Source: Nitrospirota bacterium
GTDB taxonomy: Bacteria > Nitrospirota > Nitrospiria > Nitrospirales > Nitrospiraceae
Direction: 5' to 3'
NCBI GenBank assembly: GCA_020028595.1
Contig: JAIBHQ010000083.1
Location: 1-5,375, forward strand
DNA: 5,375 nucleotides
The position numbers and the translations under genes were made by a program. Below are positions 1-5,375 of the stretch, piece after piece (the stretch's first letter is position 1; every line of letters starts with the position of its first letter). The notes under the pieces are model-generated. The model did not search any database and was not told the origin of the DNA. It was given only the letters and a program-made list of their open reading frames with translations.

Positions 1-1317
1 CTGGTGCACAAAGAAGGGAAGTTCGCCGGGCCGCTGTCGTTGCACACCACTGACGAAGCGCTCACCCGGCGCGTGAACGAGGCGCTGTATGAGGTCGAAC
101 GCGATTTCAGCAGGCTCGACGCGGCCCATCCGACCGGCCACCTCACGCTGACCTATCGTGCACCCGGGCAGGCGCCGGGATCGCCGGTCCGCGTGGAAAA
201 ACAGCTGACCTTTCACCATGACAGTTATGTGGTGGATGTGGCGGTCGTCACGGAAGGCATCAGCGGAACGCTGGCGACCGGGCTGGGTACCAATTTCGGC
301 ATTGTCGAATGGAGCGAGGGCCTGATCGGTCTGATCGGTCCGGCCTCCCGCATCGAGGACAAAATTGAGAAGGACCTGCCGGACACCGAGCAGGAATTAA
401 AGGGCAACGTCAAATGGGTCGCGCTGCAGGACAAGTATTTCATGAGCGTGGCCATGCCGACCGGCGCCACCGCCGTCTGGATTAAGAAAGAAGGCGAGAG
501 ACTCGCCTCGGCGCAGGTGCGGTTTCCCGCGCCGTCCGTGTCGGCGCCGCTGACCTTTCGACTCTACGCGGGCCCGAAGGAATTCGAGATCCTGAAAACG
601 CTGGATGCGGGGCTTGAAGACACGATCGACTTCGGATGGTTCATCTTCGGCAGTTGGGACATGGTCAAAGCGGTCGCCAAGCCGCTGTTCTCCGTCCTGC
701 GGTTTCTGCACGACTACACACAGAACTACGGCATCGCGATCGTGCTGCTGACGGTCGGCATCAAGCTGCTGTTCGCGCCGCTGCAATATAAAAGCTACAA
801 GTCCATGAAGGAGATGCAGCTCCTCCAGCCGAAGGTGCTGGCGCTGCAGACCAAGTACAAGGACGACCGGGATCGACTGAACAAGGAGCTGATCAAGCTG
901 TACCGCGATCATAAAGTCAATCCGGTCGGCGGCTGCCTGCCGATGCTGCTGCAAATGCCGGTCTTCGTCGCGCTGTTCAATGTCCTGTATATGACGATCG
1001 AACTCCGGCAGGCGCCGTTTCTCCTGTGGGTGACCGATCTCTCGATACCCGATCCCTATTATGTGCTGCCGATTCTCATGGGCGTGACGATGATGATTCA
1101 GCAAAAAATCACGCCCACGACCATGGACCCGGTGCAGGCCAAGATCATGCTGCTGCTGCCGGCGTTCATGACCCTGCTGTTCCTGAATTTTGCATCCGGG
1201 CTGGTGCTGTACTGGTTCACCAATAACTTGCTGACCATCGGCCAGCAGTTCGTCACGGACCGGTACATTTACAGGCAGCCGACGTTTTCGACTTCCTCCG
1301 ACCAGCCAACGACCTGA
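1..1317 (+). CDS. yidC: Membrane protein insertase YidC, 5'-truncated by window edge
   Basis: YidC/Oxa1/Alb3-family insertase of the inner membrane, which inserts and folds membrane proteins alone or with SecYEG. The frame is open from base 1, so the GTG at 4 is an internal codon and roughly 100 N-terminal residues, including the first membrane helix, lie outside the window. Counting the codon at base 1 as residue 1, residues 1 to about 215 are the periplasmic P1 domain. The conserved core follows: helix NYGIAIVLLTVGIKLLFAPL (242-261), a cytoplasmic helical hairpin with LQPKVLALQ and VNPVGGCLPMLLQMPVF, then ELRQAPFLLWVTDLS, DPYYVLPILMGVTM and SGLVLYWFTNNLLTIGQQ. The hydrophilic insertase residue, Arg366 in E. 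coli, aligns with Lys255 (codon 763-765). The C-terminal tail is short and weakly basic. A perfect in-frame 9-base tandem repeat at 322-339 encodes LIGLIG. The stop is TGA 1315-1317. A jag gene often follows yidC in other bacteria, but none is here. Confidence 0.97.
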   Translation: MVHKEGKFAGPLSLHTTDEALTRRVNEALYEVERDFSRLDAAHPTGHLTLTYRAPGQAPGSPVRVEKQLTFHHDSYVVDVAVVTEGISGTLATGLGTNFGIVEWSEGLIGLIGPASRIEDKIEKDLPDTEQELKGNVKWVALQDKYFMSVAMPTGATAVWIKKEGERLASAQVRFPAPSVSAPLTFRLYAGPKEFEILKTLDAGLEDTIDFGWFIFGSWDMVKAVAKPLFSVLRFLHDYTQNYGIAIVLLTVGIKLLFAPLQYKSYKSMKEMQLLQPKVLALQTKYKDDRDRLNKELIKLYRDHKVNPVGGCLPMLLQMPVFVALFNVLYMTIELRQAPFLLWVTDLSIPDPYYVLPILMGVTMMIQQKITPTTMDPVQAKIMLLLPAFMTLLFLNFASGLVLYWFTNNLLTIGQQFVTDRYIYRQPTFSTSSDQPTT

Positions 1318-1325
1318 GTTCCACC

Positions 1326-1403
1326 ATGAGTGGACCATTGAACGACACGATCTGCGCCATCGCCACTCCGATTGGCGCTATGAGATCGACCATCGCAGCG
1401 TAA
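1326..1403 (+). pseudogene. Truncated duplicate of the mnmE 5' end (25-codon remnant)
   Basis: A small open frame, ATG 1326 to TAA 1401-1403, encodes MSGP-LNDTICAIATPIG-AMRSTIAA. Residues 5-17 (LNDTICAIATPIG) are identical to residues 5-17 of the full MnmE that starts 109 bases downstream. After the glycine the match stops and eight unrelated residues precede the stop. The frame differs from that of mnmE, so it is not an N-terminal extension. It begins 9 bases after the yidC stop, a natural operon position for an mnmE start. There is no clear Shine-Dalgarno; upstream is only GAGTTCCACC. I read it as the remnant of a former or duplicated mnmE start. A translated leader peptide is a less likely alternative. 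The homology is seen directly; the origin is inferred. Confidence 0.8.
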
Positions 1404-1412
1404 TCTGATAGC
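1377..1412 (+). repeat. Imperfect inverted repeat between the mnmE stub and mnmE
   Basis: GCTATGAGAT (1377-1386) and ATCTGATAGC (1403-1412) are complementary except for one G-G mismatch, with a 16-base loop. The left arm starts at the base right after the stub's homology to mnmE ends (1376). The repeat covers the stub's last eight codons and its stop. A smaller alternative hairpin, ATCTG-ATAG-CAGAT (1403-1416), uses the right arm. The complement of the right arm begins GCTATCAG, the same eight bases that open the spacer repeat at 2848, so both may belong to one dispersed repeat family. There is no U-tract, so it is not an intrinsic terminator. Confidence 0.5.
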
Positions 1413-1416
1413 AGAT

Positions 1417-1420
1417 GGAG
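1417..1420 (+). promoter_or_regulatory. Candidate ribosome binding site of mnmE, unusually distant
   Basis: GGAG at 1417-1420 is the only Shine-Dalgarno-like match before the mnmE ATG at 1435. The 14-base gap is longer than the usual 5-9, so initiation may be weak or may depend on folding of the repeat just upstream. No other start codon lies in frame between the upstream stop (TGA 1381-1383) and 1435. Confidence 0.35.
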
Positions 1421-1434
1421 TTCTGATCCGACGC

Positions 1435-2844
1435 ATGAACTACCAGTTGAACGATACCATTTGTGCCATCGCGACTCCGATTGGTGAAGGCGGCATCGGC
1501 ATCGTGCGCGTCAGCGGCGAAAAAGCCATCGATGCCGCGTCCGGTCTGGTCGCGCTGCGGTCCGGCGCGCCGCTGCCCTCCGCCGCCAGCCACGTGCTCC
1601 ACCACGCGGATCTGCTCGACCCGACCGATTCACGCCGTCGCGCGCTGCTCGATGACGCGCTGGTGGTCGTCATGCGCGGTCCGCGGTCCTATACCGGCGA
1701 AGACGTCGTCGAACTCCAGTGCCACGGCGGTGTGGTCATTCTGCAAACGATCTGCGAAGCGCTGATCCGCGCGGGGGCCAGATTGGCTGAGCCCGGGGAA
1801 TTTACGAAACGAGCCTTCCTTAATGGCCGTCTGGACCTGGCCCAGGCCGAGGCCGTGCTCGATACCATTAGGGCGAAAACGGCGGGCGGGCTGCGGATTG
1901 CGCAGGAGCAGTTGCGCGGAGCTCTGTCCAGGGAAATCGACACGGTCCGGGAGAAACTCATCGGCCTGCTGGCGCACGTCGAAGCGGGCATCGATTTCGT
2001 GGAAGAGGATATCGCGTTCATTCCATCGGTTGAACTGACAGCCGGCCTCCGGCAGGCGCACGAGGCCGTCGGCCGGCTGCTCGCCCACAGCCGTGAAGGC
2101 CGGATTCTTCGCGAAGGCGTCACGGCGGCGATCATCGGCAGACCGAACGTCGGAAAATCGAGCCTGCTCAACGCGCTGCTCAAGACGGATCGGGCAATCG
2201 TGACGCCCATCCCGGGCACCACGCGCGACGTGCTGGAAGAAGTGCTGAACATCCGGGGCATTCCTGTTCGTCTCCTGGACACGGCGGGCATTCGCGACAC
2301 TACCGATCCCGTGGAGCAAGAAGGCGTGCGGCGCAGCCGCGTCGCGCAGGAGCAGGCCGATCTATTGTTGATCGTCCTGGACGGATCGATGCCGTTGACG
2401 CAGGACGACCGGACCCTGTTGGAAGACGCCTGCCCGAATGTCGATCAGAAGCGGCTTGTGGTCGTCAATAAGACGGACCTGCCTGGTCGTATCGACCCGG
2501 CTCTTTTGCCTCCTGCCGGATCCGACTGTGCGGTGGCGCAGATCTCCGTCAAAACAGGTGATGGGCTCGATGAGTTGCGGGACCGGATTCGACTGCTGCT
2601 CATTCGTCCGGACTTTGAAACCAGAGAAACCGTCCTGGTGACCCATCTTCGCCACCAGACCGCACTCCAACGAACGCAGGATGCGATGACGGCAGCGCTC
2701 GCCTCTGTTGAGGCCGGACAGGCCGGCGAGTTGATCGCGATGGACCTTCGCGCGGCGATCGATGCGCTGGGCGAAATTACCGGCGCGGTCAGCACGGACG
2801 ATATTCTCGACCGGATCTTCAAGGAATTTTGCATCGGAAAATAG
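1435..2844 (+). CDS. mnmE: tRNA modification GTPase MnmE (TrmE)
   Basis: Potassium-dependent GTPase that works with MnmG to install the (carboxymethyl)aminomethyl group at C5 of wobble U34 in a subset of tRNAs, using a methylene-tetrahydrofolate-derived carbon. It is 469 residues long (E. coli 454). The N-terminal folate-binding domain has DTICAIATPIGEGGIGIVRV (7-26), RSYTGEDVVELQCHGG (84-99) and EPGEFTKRAFLNGRLDLAQA (119-138). A helical domain carries an inserted G domain: G1 GRPNVGKSS (235-243), G2 PGTTRD (260-265), G3 DTAG (282-285), G4 NKTD (345-348) and probable G5 SVK (371-373). The C-terminus is the family's FCIGK, with the conserved Cys at 466. All key motifs are intact, so this is the working copy. 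The ATG at 1435 is the only in-frame start that preserves the N-terminal motif. A partial copy of its own 5' end lies just upstream. It is probably co-transcribed with mnmG. Confidence 0.98.
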   Translation: MNYQLNDTICAIATPIGEGGIGIVRVSGEKAIDAASGLVALRSGAPLPSAASHVLHHADLLDPTDSRRRALLDDALVVVMRGPRSYTGEDVVELQCHGGVVILQTICEALIRAGARLAEPGEFTKRAFLNGRLDLAQAEAVLDTIRAKTAGGLRIAQEQLRGALSREIDTVREKLIGLLAHVEAGIDFVEEDIAFIPSVELTAGLRQAHEAVGRLLAHSREGRILREGVTAAIIGRPNVGKSSLLNALLKTDRAIVTPIPGTTRDVLEEVLNIRGIPVRLLDTAGIRDTTDPVEQEGVRRSRVAQEQADLLLIVLDGSMPLTQDDRTLLEDACPNVDQKRLVVVNKTDLPGRIDPALLPPAGSDCAVAQISVKTGDGLDELRDRIRLLLIRPDFETRETVLVTHLRHQTALQRTQDAMTAALASVEAGQAGELIAMDLRAAIDALGEITGAVSTDDILDRIFKEFCIGK

Positions 2845-2847
2845 GAA

Positions 2848-2910
2848 GCTATCAGCGATCAGCTTTCAGCAGTTAGCTTGAAGCTGACCGCTGAAGGCTG
2901 AAAGCCGAGT
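2848..2910 (+). repeat. Heptamer-period GC(T)NNNN repeat filling the mnmE-mnmG spacer
   Basis: Read in steps of seven from 2848, the units are GCTATCA, GCGATCA, GCTTTCA, GCAGTTA, GCTTGAA, GCTGACC, GCTGAAG, GCTGAAA and GCCGAGT. All nine begin with GC. The first half is rich in TCAGC and the second half in its complement GCTGA, so the array is palindromic overall. It begins 3 bases after the mnmE stop and ends 3 bases before the mnmG ATG, filling nearly the whole spacer. I recall similar intergenic ATCAGC-type repeats from Nitrospira-like genomes, but cannot confirm that here. Confidence 0.75.
2859..2901 (+). other. Long RNA hairpin between mnmE and mnmG
   Basis: Bases 2859-2878 pair with 2882-2901 around a TGA loop (2879-2881). 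The outer block TCAGCTTTCAGC (2859-2870) pairs with GCTGAAGGCTGA (2890-2901) with one G-U wobble. An A-C mismatch (2871/2889) follows. The inner block GTTAGCT (2872-2878) then pairs with AGCTGAC (2882-2888) with one G-U wobble. The stem ends 12 bases before the mnmG ATG. No run of T follows, so it is not a standard intrinsic terminator. It could stabilise mRNA ends, mark a processing site or limit ribosome access to mnmG. That role is inferred. Confidence 0.7.
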
Positions 2911-2913
2911 TAT

Positions 2914-4782
2914 ATGGCTCTTGAATACGACATCGTGGTCGTCGGAGGCGGGCATGCCGGCTGCGAAGCCGCGCTGGCGGCAGCGCGCATGGGCACGCGC
3001 GTCCTCTTATTGACGATGGAACTGGACAAGATCGCGCAGATGTCCTGCAACCCGGCCGTGGGCGGCATCGCGAAGGGGCATCTGGTCAAGGAAATCGATG
3101 CGCTGGGCGGTGAAATGGGGCGCAACACGGATCGCGCCGGTATTCAGTTTCGGATGTTGAATACCAGCAAGGGGCCGGCCGTGCGGGCGCTCCGCGTGCA
3201 GTGCGACAAAAAACTCTACCGTCTCGCCATGCAGCAGACCTTGCGCGAACAGCCTGGGCTTGATGTGGCACAGGGCACGGTGGATCGGCTCCTCACAGAA
3301 GGCGGACGAGTGACCGGCCTCGTGACCGGCACTGGCGAGCAGGTCGCCGCGCGGGCCGTGATTCTCACGTCGGGCACGTTCTTGAAAGGCCTGATTCACA
3401 TCGGGCTCACGCATTTTCCGGCCGGGCGCGGCGGCGAGGCCTCGGCCGAACACCTGTCGGACTGCATGCGCGACCTGGGCTTTGAAGTGGGACGCTTGAA
3501 GACCGGCACGCCGCCACGCCTGCACCGGGACACGATCGACTTCGCCGCGATGATGATCCAACCGGGTGACGATCCGCCGCCGCCCTTTTCAGCGCGCACG
3601 GAGCGGATCGTCAATGCGCAGATGCCCTGCCACCTCACCTACACCAATCAGGACGCCCACGAGATCATCCGCAACAACCTCGACCGCTCGCCGATGTACT
3701 CGGGCGTGATCGAATCCGTGGGACCGCGCTACTGCCCCTCGATCGAAGACAAGGTCGTGCGTTTTGCGGACAAGGAACGGCATCAGATTTTCATCGAGCC
3801 GGAAGGACTGGACACCGTGGAATACTATCCGAACGGGATTTCCACGAGTCTGCCGGTGGATGTGCAGGCAGCCATCCTGAAGACAATTCCAGGACTCGAA
3901 CGAGCGACGATGCTCAAGCCGGGCTACGCCATCGAGTACGATTATTTCCCGCCGCGTCAACTTCACCCGACACTGGAAACCAAGCCGGTCTCCGGGCTGT
4001 TCCACGCGGGACAGATCAACGGCACCTCCGGCTATGAAGAGGCGGGCGCGCAGGGCATCATCGCCGGGATCAACGCGGCCTTGTCCGTGCGCGGCGAGTC
4101 CCCGCTCGTGCTGGACCGCTCGCAAGCCTACATCGGCGTGCTCATCGACGACCTCATCACGAAAGATGCGCGCGAGCCCTATCGCATGTTCACCTCGCGC
4201 GCGGAATACCGCCTGCTGCTCCGTCATGACAATGCGGACACGCGGCTCACGGATATCGGGTATCGTTTGGGGCTCGTGCCGGAAGCCGACCATGCGCGCT
4301 TCCAGCGCAAGCGTGATCGGATCGAACGGGAAGTGCGTTACTTGCAGGAAACTCGAGCGGCCTCGGTCAAATCGTTTCTTGAAAAACTCGCGGCCGTCTC
4401 GCCCGAGCCGCTCTCGCCCGATGCGACCATGGCCCACGTACTGCGCCGGCAGAGCATGACCTATTCCAAGCTCACCGAATTGCTCGGCACGATGCATTCA
4501 GATAATGAAGAAATATCTCAAGCCATTGAAATTACAGTTAAATATGACGGTTATATCAAGCGACAGCTCCAGCAAATTTCACGATTTGAAAAACTTGAGG
4601 AAAAGAAAATCCCGGCCGATTTCAGCTACGGCAGCGTCCTGGGATTTTCACGAGAGGTGCTCGAAAAATTGAACCTGGTCCGCCCCGCTTCCATCGGCCA
4701 GGCTTCTCGCATTTCAGGCGTGACGCCTGCAGCCATCTCGCTCCTGCTCGTCGCTCTTGAGCGCGACCGGCGTCAACAATAG
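2914..4782 (+). CDS. mnmG: tRNA uridine-5-carboxymethylaminomethyl modification enzyme MnmG (GidA)
   Basis: FAD- and NADH-dependent partner of MnmE in wobble-uridine (U34) modification; a cytoplasmic enzyme of 622 residues (E. coli about 629). The N-terminus [16 protein letters not shown] holds the FAD dinucleotide-binding GGGHAG (11-16). [13 protein letters not shown] (43-55) contains a conserved Cys at 45. Family signatures are [11 protein letters not shown] (270-280, Cys274) and [17 protein letters not shown] (365-381). [20 protein letters not shown] (418-437) and the C-terminal KYDGYIKRQ (543-551) are typical of the tRNA- and MnmE-binding part. The ATG at 2914 puts the FAD motif at the usual distance from the N-terminus, but the only Shine-Dalgarno-like match is a weak GAG at 2907-2909. 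Residues 530-549 (4501-4560) are encoded by DNA of 28% GC with codons such as ATA, TCT, ACA and GTT, unlike the rest of the gene. The reading frame and motifs are unaffected. Confidence 0.98.
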   Translation: MALEYDIVVVGGGHAGCEAALAAARMGTRVLLLTMELDKIAQMSCNPAVGGIAKGHLVKEIDALGGEMGRNTDRAGIQFRMLNTSKGPAVRALRVQCDKKLYRLAMQQTLREQPGLDVAQGTVDRLLTEGGRVTGLVTGTGEQVAARAVILTSGTFLKGLIHIGLTHFPAGRGGEASAEHLSDCMRDLGFEVGRLKTGTPPRLHRDTIDFAAMMIQPGDDPPPPFSARTERIVNAQMPCHLTYTNQDAHEIIRNNLDRSPMYSGVIESVGPRYCPSIEDKVVRFADKERHQIFIEPEGLDTVEYYPNGISTSLPVDVQAAILKTIPGLERATMLKPGYAIEYDYFPPRQLHPTLETKPVSGLFHAGQINGTSGYEEAGAQGIIAGINAALSVRGESPLVLDRSQAYIGVLIDDLITKDAREPYRMFTSRAEYRLLLRHDNADTRLTDIGYRLGLVPEADHARFQRKRDRIEREVRYLQETRAASVKSFLEKLAAVSPEPLSPDATMAHVLRRQSMTYSKLTELLGTMHSDNEEISQAIEITVKYDGYIKRQLQQISRFEKLEEKKIPADFSYGSVLGFSREVLEKLNLVRPASIGQASRISGVTPAAISLLLVALERDRRQQ

Positions 4783-4868
4783 GGTCAAGCAGCCCCGATT
4801 TCGGCTTAACTAAAAACTCTTTCCGTGGCACCCTCGCGAGATCGTTACGCACGAAATACCGCTTGACC
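4783..4868 (+). repeat. Short inverted repeat bracketing the mnmG-rsmG spacer
   Basis: GGTCAAGC (4783-4790), immediately after the mnmG stop, is perfectly complementary to GCTTGACC (4861-4868). The 70 bases between hold an 8-base palindrome CTCGCGAG (4833-4840) and a weak AGCC/GGCT pairing near 4791-4806. There is no U-tract. An 8-base match could arise by chance in a spacer this size, so a real structure is uncertain. The spacer otherwise shows no gene and no convincing promoter. Confidence 0.25.
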
Positions 4869-4888
4869 AGATCTGCTGATTGGCGTAG

Positions 4889-5375
4889 ATGTTCCACGTG
4901 GAACAAACACTATTTGTAGATGTTTTGATTGAAGAAACATCTATATTTGGTATAAAGTTAGATCAAGATCAGGTTTCGGCTTTTGCTTCCTATTACCGTG
5001 AACTTGATCGCTGGAACCAAAAAATCAATCTGTCGGCAATCCAGGATACAAAAGAAATTGTCATCAAGCATTTCCTCGACTCACTGCTATACAGCCAGGC
5101 GTTGGAACAGCGAAAAAATGCGTCGCTGCTGGATGTCGGCAGCGGAGCAGGCTTCCCGGGGTTGCCGCTGAAAATACTGGCTCCGGAACTCCGGGTGACA
5201 TTGCTCGAGCCAAATGAGAAAAAGACCTCGTTTTTGCGCCATATCATTGGCACATTGGATCTCAAGCACGTGTCGGTCATATCCAAACAGTTGCGCGACT
5301 TTTCGCAAGCGCCTGAAGGCTATGGCCGATTCTCCTATATCGCTACGCGGGCCGTTGAGGCCGCGCAGATTCTGC
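4889..5375 (+). CDS. rsmG: 16S rRNA (guanine527-N7)-methyltransferase RsmG (GidB), 3'-truncated
   Basis: S-adenosylmethionine-dependent methyltransferase that makes m7G527 in 16S rRNA; in other bacteria its loss gives low-level streptomycin resistance. 162 codons are visible and the frame stays open to the window edge, so perhaps the last quarter is missing. Visible motifs are RWNQKINLSAI (41-51, usually NLTAI), KHFLDSL (60-66), the SAM-binding loop LLDVGSGAGFPGLPLKI (80-96), the acidic strand end LLEPNEKKTSFLR (105-117) and ATRAV (152-156). The ATG at 4889 follows directly on an in-frame TAG (4886-4888), so no longer N-terminus is possible. The first codons give MFHVEQ because a parS palindrome overlaps the start. 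There is no recognisable Shine-Dalgarno. The first 60 bases after parS are 25% GC, far below mnmG. parA and parB commonly follow rsmG, but the window ends first. Confidence 0.96.
   Translation, partial: MFHVEQTLFVDVLIEETSIFGIKLDQDQVSAFASYYRELDRWNQKINLSAIQDTKEIVIKHFLDSLLYSQALEQRKNASLLDVGSGAGFPGLPLKILAPELRVTLLEPNEKKTSFLRHIIGTLDLKHVSVISKQLRDFSQAPEGYGRFSYIATRAVEAAQIL
4890..4905. promoter_or_regulatory. parS-like centromere site (ParB binding) over the rsmG start codon
   Basis: TGTTCCACGTGGAACA is a perfect 16-base palindrome. It differs from the classical Bacillus-type parS TGTTTCACGTGAAACA only by one symmetric pair of bases. It matches, as I recall, the CCACGTGG variant known from Pseudomonas. 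It includes the T and G of the rsmG ATG and encodes FHVEQ. parS sites cluster near the replication origin, often around the gidAB-parAB genes, which is this context. ParB would load here and spread, recruiting ParA and SMC for chromosome segregation. ParB bound here could also hinder rsmG expression; that is inferred. Confidence 0.88.

Larger units (their letters stand above)
1338..1485 (+). repeat. Diverged direct repeat: stub copy 1338-1376, mnmE copy 1447-1485
   Basis: The two 39-base copies are 109 bases apart and match at 33 of 39 positions. All six differences fall at codon third positions and are silent: GAC/GAT, ACG/ACC, ATC/ATT, TGC/TGT, GCC/GCG and GGC/GGT. A shorter echo precedes each copy: GAGTTC occurs at 1316-1321 and at 1418-1423, each followed within 4 to 11 bases by CATGA. 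The duplicated unit may therefore have included the translation-initiation region. Confidence 0.85.

Noticed and set aside
397..1338. 313-codon open frame on the minus strand across yidC
   Set aside because: It lies antisense to clearly conserved YidC coding sequence. Its product is a low-complexity mix rich in His, Arg, Gln and Asp with no recognisable domain, as expected from GC-rich DNA read in reverse.
1591..1596. CACGTG core inside mnmE as a second parS
   Set aside because: Only the six core bases match; the flanks lack the TGTTN/NAACA arms. The same holds for CACGTG at 5267-5272.
2859..2913. Intrinsic terminator after mnmE
   Set aside because: The hairpin is strong, but no T-run follows and mnmG starts 12 bases later. 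A full stop in transcription here would separate two functionally paired genes.
3589..4497. 302-codon open frame on the minus strand across mnmG
   Set aside because: It is fully antisense to conserved MnmG motifs, shows no recognisable family and has the Arg/His-rich composition of a shadow frame.
4863..4891. Promoter for rsmG: TTGACC with TAGATG 17 bases later
   Set aside because: The -10 match is poor (3 of 6), and transcription would begin inside the coding region past the ATG.
4622..4906. Minus-strand frame starting MFHVEH at the parS site
   Set aside because: The start resembles RsmG only because parS is palindromic and reads FHVE on both strands. The rest runs antisense through the mnmG end with no recognisable domain.
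4785..4919. Plus-strand open frame in the mnmG-rsmG spacer containing YRLTRSADWRR, faintly like an RnpA N-terminus
   Set aside because: There is no ATG, GTG or ribosome site at a fitting place. The resemblance covers only about ten residues, and the frame stops after 45 codons inside rsmG.
4928..4956. Internal promoter in rsmG: ATTGAA, 17 bases, extended -10 TGGTATAAA
   Set aside because: The -10 is fair but the -35 is poor, and the region is only 25% GC, so such matches are expected by chance.

Overview
The window is a chromosomal housekeeping segment, all on the + strand, with the order yidC (5' end cut off by the window) – mnmE – mnmG – rsmG (3' end cut off). This is the conserved cluster that lies close to the replication origin in many bacteria. 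A parS-like site over the rsmG start codon fits that location. Coding DNA is mostly GC-rich. The YidC fragment has the Gram-negative layout, with a large periplasmic domain before the conserved membrane core. Its insertase helix carries Lys where E. coli has Arg, so a non-proteobacterial Gram-negative is likely. The 7-base-period ATCAGC/GCTGAA spacer repeat is of a kind I associate with Nitrospira-like genomes, so Nitrospirota is my best guess. That is an inference, not a demonstrated assignment.

Region by region: 1-1317 is the 3' part of yidC. The 117-base spacer 1318-1434 is the most unusual part. It holds a 25-codon broken copy of the mnmE 5' end (1326-1403), overlapped at its 3' end by an imperfect inverted repeat (1377-1412), and then the real mnmE start at 1435. 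mnmE runs 1435-2844 and is intact to its C-terminal FCIGK. The 69-base spacer 2845-2913 is almost wholly a run of GC-anchored heptamers that folds into a 20-position hairpin. mnmG is 2914-4782. A 106-base spacer without a gene follows (4783-4888). rsmG starts at 4889 and runs off the end. There is no gene-free stretch longer than 300 bases.

Functionally, YidC inserts membrane proteins. MnmE and MnmG together modify U34 of certain tRNAs. RsmG methylates 16S rRNA. ParB binding at parS would link the region to chromosome segregation.

I see no wholly new multi-gene system. The points worth following up are the duplicated mnmE start, whose 13 matching codons differ only at synonymous sites; the two structured spacers; parS placed on the rsmG start codon; and two sharp local drops in GC in the mnmG end and the rsmG beginning.
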